NCBI GenBank assembly: GCA_905235775.1
Contig: CAJOMY010000032.1
Location: 590 to 15,832 of the forward strand
Source of the DNA: an uncultured Bacteroidales bacterium
Lineage (GTDB): Bacteria; Bacteroidota; Bacteroidia; Bacteroidales; UBA932
Reading direction: 5' to 3'
Length of the DNA stretch: 15,243 bases
A program made the position numbers and the translations under genes. Below the pieces are notes generated by a model that made no database searches, was not told the DNA's origin, and worked only from the letters and a program-made list of their open reading frames with translations. The first letter of the stretch is position 1, and every line of letters begins with the position of its first letter. Below are positions 1-6,143 of the stretch, piece after piece.

Positions 1-485
1 ACGGCACCCTCCCGGCGCGGGACGATGCCCCGCCTGCCGGGGATGGACAGGCAGCCTTCGCGGCCCTGGACCGTGTCGCCCAGGAGCTCCACGATGCGGA
101 GGTTGGGGTAGATCTCGAAGGGCTCGCTTTCCTTGTCGAGCCGCTGGACGGCGACGACGCGGCGGTGAATGCCCACCTGGGGCGCAGCGATGCCCACGCC
201 GCCCTGCTGGGGGGCCTGGACCGTGTTGAGCATTTTCCGCGTGAGCATCTCGAAGAGGTCGCTGCGGAGCTCCTCGTCGGAGAGGTCCTTGCAGGGCTGG
301 CGCAGATCGAGGCTGTCGCGGTAGTCGTCGGTCACATAGACGTACATCACGTCCCGGTTCATCGTGATGACGGTGCGCTCCCACACCTCGAAGGGGCCCC
401 GGTCCTGGCTGCATCCCGCGAGCGAGGCGGCCAGCGCGGTCAGCGCCAGCAGGCCCTGGAAATAAATCAGATTCTTACACATCAT
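1..485 (-). CDS. Peptide-deformylase-like lipoprotein, C-terminus outside the window
   Basis: The reverse strand encodes 161 residues before running off the left edge. The protein starts with a short hydrophobic signal (about residues 6-24) ending in a lipobox, L22-A23-G24-C25, so it should be exported and lipidated at Cys25. From about residue 60 it matches polypeptide deformylase. Motif I is GVGIAAPQVG (96-105) and motif II is EGCLSIP (143-149), whose Cys145 would be a metal ligand. Motif III (HExDH) lies beyond the edge, so catalytic competence cannot be judged. Family deformylases remove the formyl group from nascent proteins in the cytoplasm, so a lipid-anchored, presumably periplasmic or outer-membrane version is odd and may act on other formylated peptides (inference). 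Two adjacent in-frame ATGs (485 and 482) could start it. It is divergent from the purine operon. Confidence 0.85.
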   Translation of the reverse strand, partial: MMCKNLIYFQGLLALTALAASLAGCSQDRGPFEVWERTVITMNRDVMYVYVTDDYRDSLDLRQPCKDLSDEELRSDLFEMLTRKMLNTVQAPQQGGVGIAAPQVGIHRRVVAVQRLDKESEPFEIYPNLRIVELLGDTVQGREGCLSIPGRRGIVPRREGA

Positions 486-489
486 ACCG

Positions 490-497
490 CAAAAATA
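490..497 (-). promoter_or_regulatory. Possible -7 element for the deformylase-like gene
   Basis: On the reverse strand TATTTTTG fits the Bacteroidota -7 consensus TAnnTTTG. No convincing TTTG lies about 20 nt upstream, and the element is so close to the ATG (485 or 482) that the transcript would be nearly leaderless. It is a weak candidate. Confidence 0.3.
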
Positions 498-574
498 GCA
501 AAATAAATCAATCCACGCGTCCCTTCTTCCCACCCGCCGCCGGCGAACTGTTCTCAGGACTTGCAAGTACCATC

Positions 575-596
575 GTGTTGACTATCAGCTCAACAC
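575..596. repeat. Perfect 7-bp hairpin
   Basis: GTGTTGA (575-581) and TCAACAC (590-596) are perfect inverted repeats around an 8-nt loop, inside the AT-rich part of the intergenic region. On the + strand it is followed by A residues and not a T run, so it does not look like a terminator in either direction. Function unknown. Confidence 0.5.
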
Positions 597-715
597 AAAA
601 ATTAACCCGCTTAGTATCAAACAGGTTAGTTTTCGTAAAGCCAAGTCATTCAATATCTTACTAATTGCAAGCGACGCACATTCGAAAGAGGCAGACATTC
701 CCCGGCGGCGGAAGA

Positions 716-770
716 GCGGAGCAGGAATTGGTTTTCCGGCAAACCTGTCCGGAAAATAATTCCTGTCCGC
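716..770. repeat. Long imperfect inverted repeat, strong hairpin
   Basis: The left arm (716-739, core CAGGAATTGGTTTTCCGG) pairs with the right arm (749-770, core CCGGAAAATAATTCCTG) across a 9-nt loop. About 20 pairs form, interrupted by a small bulge and a mismatch. There is no adjacent T run. It may be a palindromic unit of a repeat family or a structured RNA element. Confidence 0.65.
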
Positions 771-787
771 CCCGTCACGGCACCCCA

Positions 788-802
788 GAAATCATAGATT
801 TC
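788..802. repeat. Short perfect inverted repeat
   Basis: GAAATC (788-793), ATA, GATTTC (797-802) form a 6-bp perfect stem within the repeat mosaic. Confidence 0.45.
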
Positions 803-816
803 CGGAGACCCCGCGA

Positions 817-851
817 GGAAGACCCGCCGCCGTCTGGAAGACCCGCCGCCG
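817..851. repeat. Two tandem 16-bp units, 19-nt period
   Basis: GGAAGACCCGCCGCCG is present at 817-832 and again at 836-851. The second unit runs into the second copy of the 19-bp repeat (841-859), giving a local tandem array. Confidence 0.75.
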
Positions 852-925
852 GCGAACTGCTGACCCGGCAAGCAGTGCCGCACGCAAAACCGTAGCCGCC
901 CGCGGCTCCGTGAGCGGGAGGGATA

Positions 926-938
926 GCCCCGTAGGGGC
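926..938. repeat. Small GC-rich hairpin
   Basis: GCCCC (926-930), GTA, GGGGC (934-938) form a tight perfect stem followed, after a short gap, by five T residues (943-947). A weak + strand terminator is conceivable, but no gene lies upstream on that strand. Confidence 0.35.
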
Positions 939-990
939 GTAGTTTTTGCGGCGGGCAGCTGGCCTGCCGGAGCACTTCGCCGGAGAACAA

Positions 991-1018
991 AGATTCTTCG
1001 CTATCGCTGAGAATGACA
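991..1018 (-). repeat. Dispersed short repeat, copy 1
   Basis: Read on the reverse strand this matches a loose consensus beginning TGTCATTCTGAGCG and continuing AAGCGAAGAATCT. Two differences are seen: one substitution and one inserted T. The same unit recurs at 4538-4564 and 8536-8562 on the + strand. Similar sequences, translating as HSERSEES or SDSEES, are common intergenic repeats in many bacterial genomes (from memory, not searched). Confidence 0.65.
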
Positions 1019-1087
1019 GCCATTCGCTGCACAAGCCCTGCCGCGGGGAACGGATCGGGAGCGCCCGGTGATTGCAGCGGCGCTTGA

Positions 1088-1127
1088 AAGTTTTCAACAG
1101 GTCGCCCCTGCAAATTGTCGAAAACTT
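1088..1127. promoter_or_regulatory. Inverted repeat upstream of purE promoter, candidate operator
   Basis: AAGTTTTCAACA (1088-1099) and TGTCGAAAACTT (1116-1127) are inverted repeats matching at 11 of 12 positions, with a 16-nt spacer. They end two bases before the likely -33 element. That location suits a repressor or activator site for the purine operon, but no known regulator is recognised. It could also be an RNA hairpin belonging to the repeat mosaic. Confidence 0.4.
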
Positions 1128-1129
1128 GT

Positions 1130-1161
1130 CTTGCAAGGAGCGCAGGAATATTGTAATTTTG
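1130..1161 (+). promoter_or_regulatory. purE operon promoter (Bacteroidota type)
   Basis: The -7 element TAATTTTG (1154-1161) fits TAnnTTTG exactly. A -33 element CTTG (1130-1133, consensus TTTG) lies 20 nt upstream, the same spacing as at guaB. Transcription should start a few bases after 1161, leaving a leader of about 10-15 nt before the purE ATG, too short for a riboswitch. The -33 element is embedded in the palindrome CTTGCAAG (1130-1137). Confidence 0.7.
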
Positions 1162-1180
1162 CATATTGGTTAGTTTGCAT

Positions 1181-1648
1181 ATGAAAGTCAGTATTATCAT
1201 GGGATCCAAGAGCGACTGGGAGGTGATGTCAGCCGCTTGCGAGACCCTCGAAGCTTTCGGGGTCCCGTACGAAAAAAAAGTCATCAGCGCGCATCGCACT
1301 CCTCAGTTTTTCTGTGACTACATGGCCACCGCTCGCGACCGCGGGGTGGGCATTGTGATTGCCGGCGCCGGCGGCGCCGCCCACCTGCCCGGCATGGCGG
1401 CCGCCCTCACGTCGCTCCCCGTGATCGGCGTTCCGATCCGGAGCAAGGCGCTGGGCGGGCTGGATTCCCTGCTGTCGATCGTCCAGATGCCTTCCGGCAT
1501 CCCCGTCGCGACGATGGCGATCGACGGGGCGAAGAATGCCGCCCTCTACGCCGTCGCCGTCCTGGCTCTCCAGGATGCCGCTCTGGCGGCCAGGCTGGAG
1601 GATTTTCGGAAGAATCAGGCAGAAAAGGTCCTTCAAACCGAGATATAG
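1181..1648 (+). CDS. purE: N5-carboxyaminoimidazole ribonucleotide mutase
   Basis: This 155-residue cytosolic enzyme catalyses formation of CAIR, the carboxylation stage of IMP synthesis. Family motifs are clear: GSKSD (8-12), SAHRTP (36-41, catalytic-type His38), AGAGGAAHLPG (61-71) and the GLDSLLSIVQMP segment. Length is normal for bacterial PurE. ATG 1181 is chosen because it begins the conserved MKVSIIMGSKSD start and lies just behind the promoter; a TTG at 1166 would fall at or before the likely transcription start. It is the first gene of the operon, 3 nt before purL. Class I PurE normally needs PurK, which is not in this window, so PurK is either encoded elsewhere or the enzyme uses CO2 directly. 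Confidence 0.97.
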   Translation: MKVSIIMGSKSDWEVMSAACETLEAFGVPYEKKVISAHRTPQFFCDYMATARDRGVGIVIAGAGGAAHLPGMAAALTSLPVIGVPIRSKALGGLDSLLSIVQMPSGIPVATMAIDGAKNAALYAVAVLALQDAALAARLEDFRKNQAEKVLQTEI

Positions 1649-1651
1649 ATT

Positions 1652-4600
1652 ATGAATGCACACCGCATCTTCGTAGAAAAGTGTTCGGAGTTCCAGGTTG
1701 AGGCGCAGAGCCTCCGCAACGAGTTCAACGAAAACCTTTCTCTCTCGCTGCGTTCCCTGCGGCTCCTGAACGTTTATGACCTGTTCGGATTTTCAGATGA
1801 ACTGCTTGAAAAATGCCGTTATACCGTCTTCGGCGAGGTGGTGACCGACACCGTGACGGATGACTGCCCGCTCGAGGGCAAGAAATACCTGGCCGTCGAA
1901 TACATCCCCGGACAGTTCGACCAGCGGGCCTCCTCGGCCCTGGACTGCGTCCACCTGATCGACCCGGCGGCCGACGTGCAGATCCGCTCTTCGCGCCTGC
2001 TCATTTTCGACGATGACCTCCCCGACGATGCGCTCGCCGCCATCCGCCATTACTTCATCAATGCGGTGGAGTCCAGGCCCAAGGACCTGGGCCGCCTGCT
2101 TCCGGAAGGCAAGGCGGAGGTGAAGCCGCTCGCCTCGCTGGCGGGTTTCACGAAGATGCAGCCCGCGGAATACGCCGCCTTCTGCAAGTCGTGGGGCCTG
2201 GCGATGAACACCGACGACCTCGCCGAGGTGGTGCGCTATTTCACGCAGGAGGGCCGCGACCCGTCGGAGACGGAGCTGCGCATCCTCGATACTTACTGGA
2301 GCGACCACTGCCGCCATACGACCTTCACCACCGAGCTGACGGACGTCCGCGTGGACGATTCTTTCGCCCGGGAGGAGATCGAGGCGGAATACCGCGAATT
2401 CCTGGCCGTCCGGAAAGAACTGGGCCGCGAGCAGAAGAGCCTCTGCCTGATGGAACTGGCCACGATCGGTGCGCGCGTGCTGCGCCGGCGCGGCCTGCTG
2501 GAAGACCTGGAGCAGAGCGAAGAGAACAACGCCTGCAGCATCTTCGTGGACGTGGAGGTGGACGGCAAGCCGGAAAAATGGCTCCTGCAGTTCAAGAACG
2601 AGACCCACAACCACCCGACGGAGATCGAGCCGTTCGGCGGTGCCGCGACCTGCCTGGGCGGCGCAATCCGCGATCCGCTCTCGGGCCGCGCCTATGTCTA
2701 TCAGGCGATGCGCGTGACGGGGGCCGGTGACATCAACGCCGCCGTCAGGGACACCCTGCCGGGCAAGCTCCCGCAGCGCATGATCAGCCGCAAGGCCGCC
2801 GCCGGCTACTCCAGCTATGGCAACCAGATCGGCCTCGCCACGACGCACGTGCGGGAGATTTATCATCCCGGCTACACGGCCAAGCGCCTCGAAGTGGGCG
2901 CGGTCGTGGGTGCGGTCAAGGCGGAGAACGTCCGCCGCGAAAGCCCCGCTCCGGGCGACGTCATCCTGATGCTGGGCGGCCGGACGGGCCGCGACGGCAT
3001 CGGAGGCGCCACCGGCTCCTCCAAGGAACATACCGAATCCTCGATCGAGACCTGCGGCAGCGAGGTCCAGAAGGGCAACGCCCCCGAGGAGCGCAAGCTC
3101 CAGCGGCTTTTCCGCCGTCCGGAGGTGACGCGCCTGATCAAGAAATCCAACGACTTCGGCGCCGGCGGCGTGAGCGTCGCCATCGGCGAACTGGCCCCCG
3201 GCCTGGACATCTATCTGGACCGCGTGCCGACCAAATACAGCGGACTGAACGCCACGGAACTCGCCATCAGCGAGTCCCAGGAGCGGATGGCCGTGGTCGT
3301 CGAAGCGAAGGACCGCGCGGCTTTCGAGGCGCTCTGCGCCAGCGAGAACGTCGAAGTGACGCACGTCGCCGACGTGACCGGCCGCGGCCGGATGCGCATG
3401 AGCTTCCACGGACAGACGGTGGCCGACCTGTCCCGCGAATTCATCGACAGCGCCGGCGCGAAACACTATGCGAAGGCGGTGATCGGTGCGGTTGAGGACA
3501 TAGACCCCTTCCGGCGCGAGCCGGCGGGCGCCACCTTGAAAGAAAAGATGGTCGCGACCCTGTCCGACCCCAATGTGGCTTCGCAGAAGGGGCTCGTGGA
3601 GATGTTCGACGCCACCATCGGCCGCAGCACGGTGCTGATGCCCTACGGCGGGGCCCTGCAGGCCACCGAGACGCAGGTGTCCGTGCAGAAATTGCCCGCC
3701 GACGGCTATACCGACACGGCCAGCATGATGGCTTTCGGCTATGACCCGTTCCTGTCCGGCTGGAGCCCCTATCACGGCGCGGCCTATGCCGTCGTGGATG
3801 CCTGCGCCAAAGTGTCTGCCGCAGGCGGAGATTTCTCGCGGATGCGCTTCTCCTACCAGGAGTACTTCGAACGCATGACGACGGACCCGCACAGCTGGGG
3901 CAAGCCGCTTTCGGCGTTGCTCGGCGCCCTGAAGATGCAGCTCGCCCTCGGCCTGCCGTCCATCGGCGGCAAGGACTCGATGAGCGGCACCTTTGAGCAT
4001 ATCAGCGTGCCGCCCACCCTGATCGCCTTCGGCGTGACGACGGTGGATGCACGGCGCGTCATCTCCCCGGAGCTGAAATGGGAGGGCAACAAGCTCTATC
4101 TCATCAAGCATACCCCGCTGCCCAACCGCATGCCGGACACGGAGCAGCTGAAAGCCAACTGGGACTTCGTACACCGGCAGATCGCCGCGGGCAACATCGT
4201 GTCCGCCTGGGCCCTGGGCCGCGGCGGTGTGGCGGAAGGCCTCGCCAAGATGGCCTTCGGCAACCTCTTCGGCGTGGATGTGCAGCTTTCCGAACGGGAG
4301 CTTTTCGACCTGGGTTACGGCTCCATCCTGGTGGAGAGCGAGGGCGCGCTCGATTTCCCGCAGGCCCTGCTGCTCGGCCAGGTGACCCCCGGCGAGGACG
4401 GCCTGTTGCGCATCAACGGTGAGCGTATCTCCATCGACCGCCTGCTGGAGGCCAATGCCGGGAAATATGGCAAAGTCTATCCTGCAAAGGTCCCTGCGCG
4501 GCACGCTGACCTGCCGGGCTTCGCCCGCAAGCCGGCCTGTCCGCCTGAGCGAAGCGATGAATCTGCCCCGCGCTGGACCGGCGCCCCGGTGGACAGGCCC

Positions 4601-5401
4601 CTCGTGTACATTCCGGTCTTCCCGGGCACCAACTGCGACTACGACACGGCCAAGGCCTTCCGCCGCGCGGGTGCCGACGTGGCGTTCGGTGTGTTCCGCA
4701 ACCTCTCGGGCGAGGACGTCCTGCGCTCCATCGACGAGATGGCCCGCGCCATCGACGGCTGCCAGATCCTGATGCTGGCGGGCGGATTCTCCGCCGGCGA
4801 CGAACCGGACGGAAGCGGAAAATTCATCGCCAACGTGCTGGGCAACGCCCGTGTGGCCGCGTCCATCGAGGCCCTGCTGGAGCGCGGCGGCCTGATCCTG
4901 GGCATCTGCAACGGCTTCCAGGCGCTCGTCAAGAGCGGCCTGCTGCCGTATGGTCATCCCGGCACGGTCACGCACGAGAGCCCGACCCTGTTCCGCAACG
5001 ACATCAACCGCCACATCTCCCAGATGGCGACCACGCGCGTGGCCACGACCCGCTCGCCCTGGCTCGCCGGGATGTCCGTGGGCGACCTGCACACCGTCGC
5101 CGTCAGCCATGGCGAGGGCAAGTTCATGGTCTCCGAGTCCCTGGCCCGGGAGCTTTTCGCCCGGGGACAGGTGGCCTTCCAGTACGTGGATCCCTTCTCC
5201 GAGGAAGTGACGATGGAGGCGCCGTACAATCCGAACGGCTCCTGTTACGCCATCGAGGGCATCATCAGCCCGAACGGGCAGATTCTCGGCAAGATGGGCC
5301 ACACGGAGCGCTGGGAGCCCAACGTCTTCAAGAACATTGAGGAGGAGCTCTATCAGCCGCTCTTCGACAACGCCGTGAAGTATTTCAAGAACAACCGATA
5401 G
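1652..5401 (+). CDS. purL: Phosphoribosylformylglycinamidine synthase, large single-chain form
   Basis: This 1249-residue enzyme converts FGAR, ATP and glutamine to FGAM. An N-terminal PurS-like region is followed by two AIR-synthase-like halves. The first contains YWSDHCRHTTF (from 215) and THNHPTEIEPFGG (from 318); the second contains IGGKDSMSGTF. A C-terminal class I glutaminase begins near residue 985. The glutaminase triad is visible: Cys1086 in GICNGF, His1217 and Glu1219 in MGHTERWEPN. The N-terminus (RIFVEKCSEFQVEA) and the GGFSAGDEPDGSGKFIA segment resemble the Clostridia-type large PurL (TIGR01857-like) more than the Bacteroides PurL I remember. The linker before the glutaminase contains an in-frame dispersed repeat (4538-4564, residues about 963-972). 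It lies 3 nt after purE and 15 nt before purC. Confidence 0.96.
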   Translation: MNAHRIFVEKCSEFQVEAQSLRNEFNENLSLSLRSLRLLNVYDLFGFSDELLEKCRYTVFGEVVTDTVTDDCPLEGKKYLAVEYIPGQFDQRASSALDCVHLIDPAADVQIRSSRLLIFDDDLPDDALAAIRHYFINAVESRPKDLGRLLPEGKAEVKPLASLAGFTKMQPAEYAAFCKSWGLAMNTDDLAEVVRYFTQEGRDPSETELRILDTYWSDHCRHTTFTTELTDVRVDDSFAREEIEAEYREFLAVRKELGREQKSLCLMELATIGARVLRRRGLLEDLEQSEENNACSIFVDVEVDGKPEKWLLQFKNETHNHPTEIEPFGGAATCLGGAIRDPLSGRAYVYQAMRVTGAGDINAAVRDTLPGKLPQRMISRKAAAGYSSYGNQIGLATTHVREIYHPGYTAKRLEVGAVVGAVKAENVRRESPAPGDVILMLGGRTGRDGIGGATGSSKEHTESSIETCGSEVQKGNAPEERKLQRLFRRPEVTRLIKKSNDFGAGGVSVAIGELAPGLDIYLDRVPTKYSGLNATELAISESQERMAVVVEAKDRAAFEALCASENVEVTHVADVTGRGRMRMSFHGQTVADLSREFIDSAGAKHYAKAVIGAVEDIDPFRREPAGATLKEKMVATLSDPNVASQKGLVEMFDATIGRSTVLMPYGGALQATETQVSVQKLPADGYTDTASMMAFGYDPFLSGWSPYHGAAYAVVDACAKVSAAGGDFSRMRFSYQEYFERMTTDPHSWGKPLSALLGALKMQLALGLPSIGGKDSMSGTFEHISVPPTLIAFGVTTVDARRVISPELKWEGNKLYLIKHTPLPNRMPDTEQLKANWDFVHRQIAAGNIVSAWALGRGGVAEGLAKMAFGNLFGVDVQLSERELFDLGYGSILVESEGALDFPQALLLGQVTPGEDGLLRINGERISIDRLLEANAGKYGKVYPAKVPARHADLPGFARKPACPPERSDESAPRWTGAPVDRPLVYIPVFPGTNCDYDTAKAFRRAGADVAFGVFRNLSGEDVLRSIDEMARAIDGCQILMLAGGFSAGDEPDGSGKFIANVLGNARVAASIEALLERGGLILGICNGFQALVKSGLLPYGHPGTVTHESPTLFRNDINRHISQMATTRVATTRSPWLAGMSVGDLHTVAVSHGEGKFMVSESLARELFARGQVAFQYVDPFSEEVTMEAPYNPNGSCYAIEGIISPNGQILGKMGHTERWEPNVFKNIEEELYQPLFDNAVKYFKNNR
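4538..4564 (+). repeat. Dispersed short repeat, copy 2, inside purL
   Basis: This 27-nt stretch matches the repeat consensus at about 23 of 27 positions and is translated in frame as part of CPPERSDES in the linker between the synthase and glutaminase parts of PurL. The flanking linker is proline/arginine-rich and looks unconserved, so an insertion could be tolerated there. Confidence 0.55.
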
Positions 5402-5416
5402 CATTTCTGTATTACC

Positions 5417-6139
5417 ATGAAAAAAGGTGCACTGATCTTTGAAGGGAACGAGAAGCAGGTCTTCGCGACCGACCATCCCGACAAAGTGATTTTCCGTTAC
5501 AAGGACGTGACGGTGGCCTACAACAATGTCAAGCGGGCCCGTTTTATCGGGAAGGGCGCCCTGAACAACCAGATTTCCGCCATCCTGCTGGACTATCTGA
5601 ACCGGAACGGCGTGGAGACGCATTTCATCAGCCTGCTGAGCGACCAGGAGCAGCTCTGCCGCAAGATTGAGATCATCCCCCTGCAGGTGGTGGTGCACAA
5701 CCGCATCGCCGGCTCGCTGGCTTATCGGCTGGGCGTGCCGGAAGGATTCCGCCATGCCAATACCATCGTGGACCTTCGTTACAACAATGATGACCTGGAC
5801 GATCCGATCATCAACCGCGACCACGCCGTCGCCCTCGGGCTGGCCACCTACCAGGAGCTGGACGGAATGTACGACTGCGCCCGCCGGGTGAACAGCCTGC
5901 TCAAACCGTTCTTCCACCAGGCCGGCATCGAACTGGTGGACATGAAGATCGAGTTCGGCCGTGCTTCCGACACCGGGGCTCTCATCATTTCCGACGAGAT
6001 CAGTCCGGACACCTGCCGCCTCTGGGACGAGGCCACGGGCGAGCGCATGGACAAGGACCGTTTCCGCCTGGACTTGAGCCGCGTCGTCGAGAGCTATTCC
6101 AATGTGTTGAAACGTTTGAAACAAGTAACTGAGCAATAA
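5417..6139 (+). CDS. purC: SAICAR synthetase
   Basis: This 240-residue enzyme condenses CAIR with aspartate using ATP. It is of the short bacterial type (E. coli 237, B. subtilis 241 residues) and aligns without gaps to E. coli over the first 100 positions. Conserved segments include GKGALNNQIS, AGSLAYRLGVPEG, VDMKIEFG and DEISPDTCRLWD. Two usually conserved residues differ. The GK of the EGKxK nucleotide-binding start is Asn11 here (EGNEK, with Lys13 kept), and the Arg of VVVRN is His94 (VVVHN); S100 is kept. Bacteroides PurC, as I recall it, is a longer, distinct form of about 314 residues, so this copy looks Firmicutes-like. It lies 15 nt after purL and 4 nt before purF. It is expected to be functional given its place in the operon, but the substitutions lower certainty. 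Confidence 0.94.
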   Translation: MKKGALIFEGNEKQVFATDHPDKVIFRYKDVTVAYNNVKRARFIGKGALNNQISAILLDYLNRNGVETHFISLLSDQEQLCRKIEIIPLQVVVHNRIAGSLAYRLGVPEGFRHANTIVDLRYNNDDLDDPIINRDHAVALGLATYQELDGMYDCARRVNSLLKPFFHQAGIELVDMKIEFGRASDTGALIISDEISPDTCRLWDEATGERMDKDRFRLDLSRVVESYSNVLKRLKQVTEQ

Positions 6140-6143
6140 GTAT

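Larger units (their letters stand above)
532..859. repeat. 19-bp direct repeat pair
   Basis: ACCCGCCGCCGGCGAACTG occurs exactly at 532-550 and again at 841-859, 309 nt apart. The second copy overlaps a shorter tandem repeat. An exact 19-mer twice within 330 nt of non-coding DNA suggests pieces of an interspersed repeat rather than chance. Confidence 0.75.
486..1180. other. Gene-free repeat-rich intergenic region
   Basis: About 695 nt separate the divergent deformylase-like gene from purE. No reading frame here resembles a protein family. The left third (about 560-690) is AT-rich. The rest is GC-rich and packed with direct repeats, inverted repeats and a dispersed-repeat copy, listed separately. 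The last 100 nt hold an inverted repeat and the purE promoter. I see no tRNA, rRNA or CRISPR array. Confidence 0.7.

Noticed and set aside
165..506. 113-codon + strand frame at the left edge
   Set aside because: It lies antisense to the deformylase-like gene, which has clear family motifs on the reverse strand.
575..596. Hairpin as a terminator
   Set aside because: It lacks a T run on either strand side where one would be needed, and no gene ends into it.
1140..1180. Purine riboswitch before purE
   Set aside because: The probable transcription start leaves only about 10-15 nt of leader, too short for an aptamer, and no conserved purine-aptamer loops were seen upstream.
665..1299. Open frames over the upstream repeats on both strands
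   Set aside because: Their sequence comes from repeat units and hairpins, they have no recognisable domains, and the reverse one runs into purE and the promoter.
1793..6136. Very long open frame on the reverse strand opposite purL and purC
   Set aside because: It mirrors the codon pattern of GC-rich purL and purC, is rich in His/Arg/Gly/Ala low-complexity sequence and matches no family. Similar reverse frames at 6000-8477 and 9139-12786 were rejected for the same reason.
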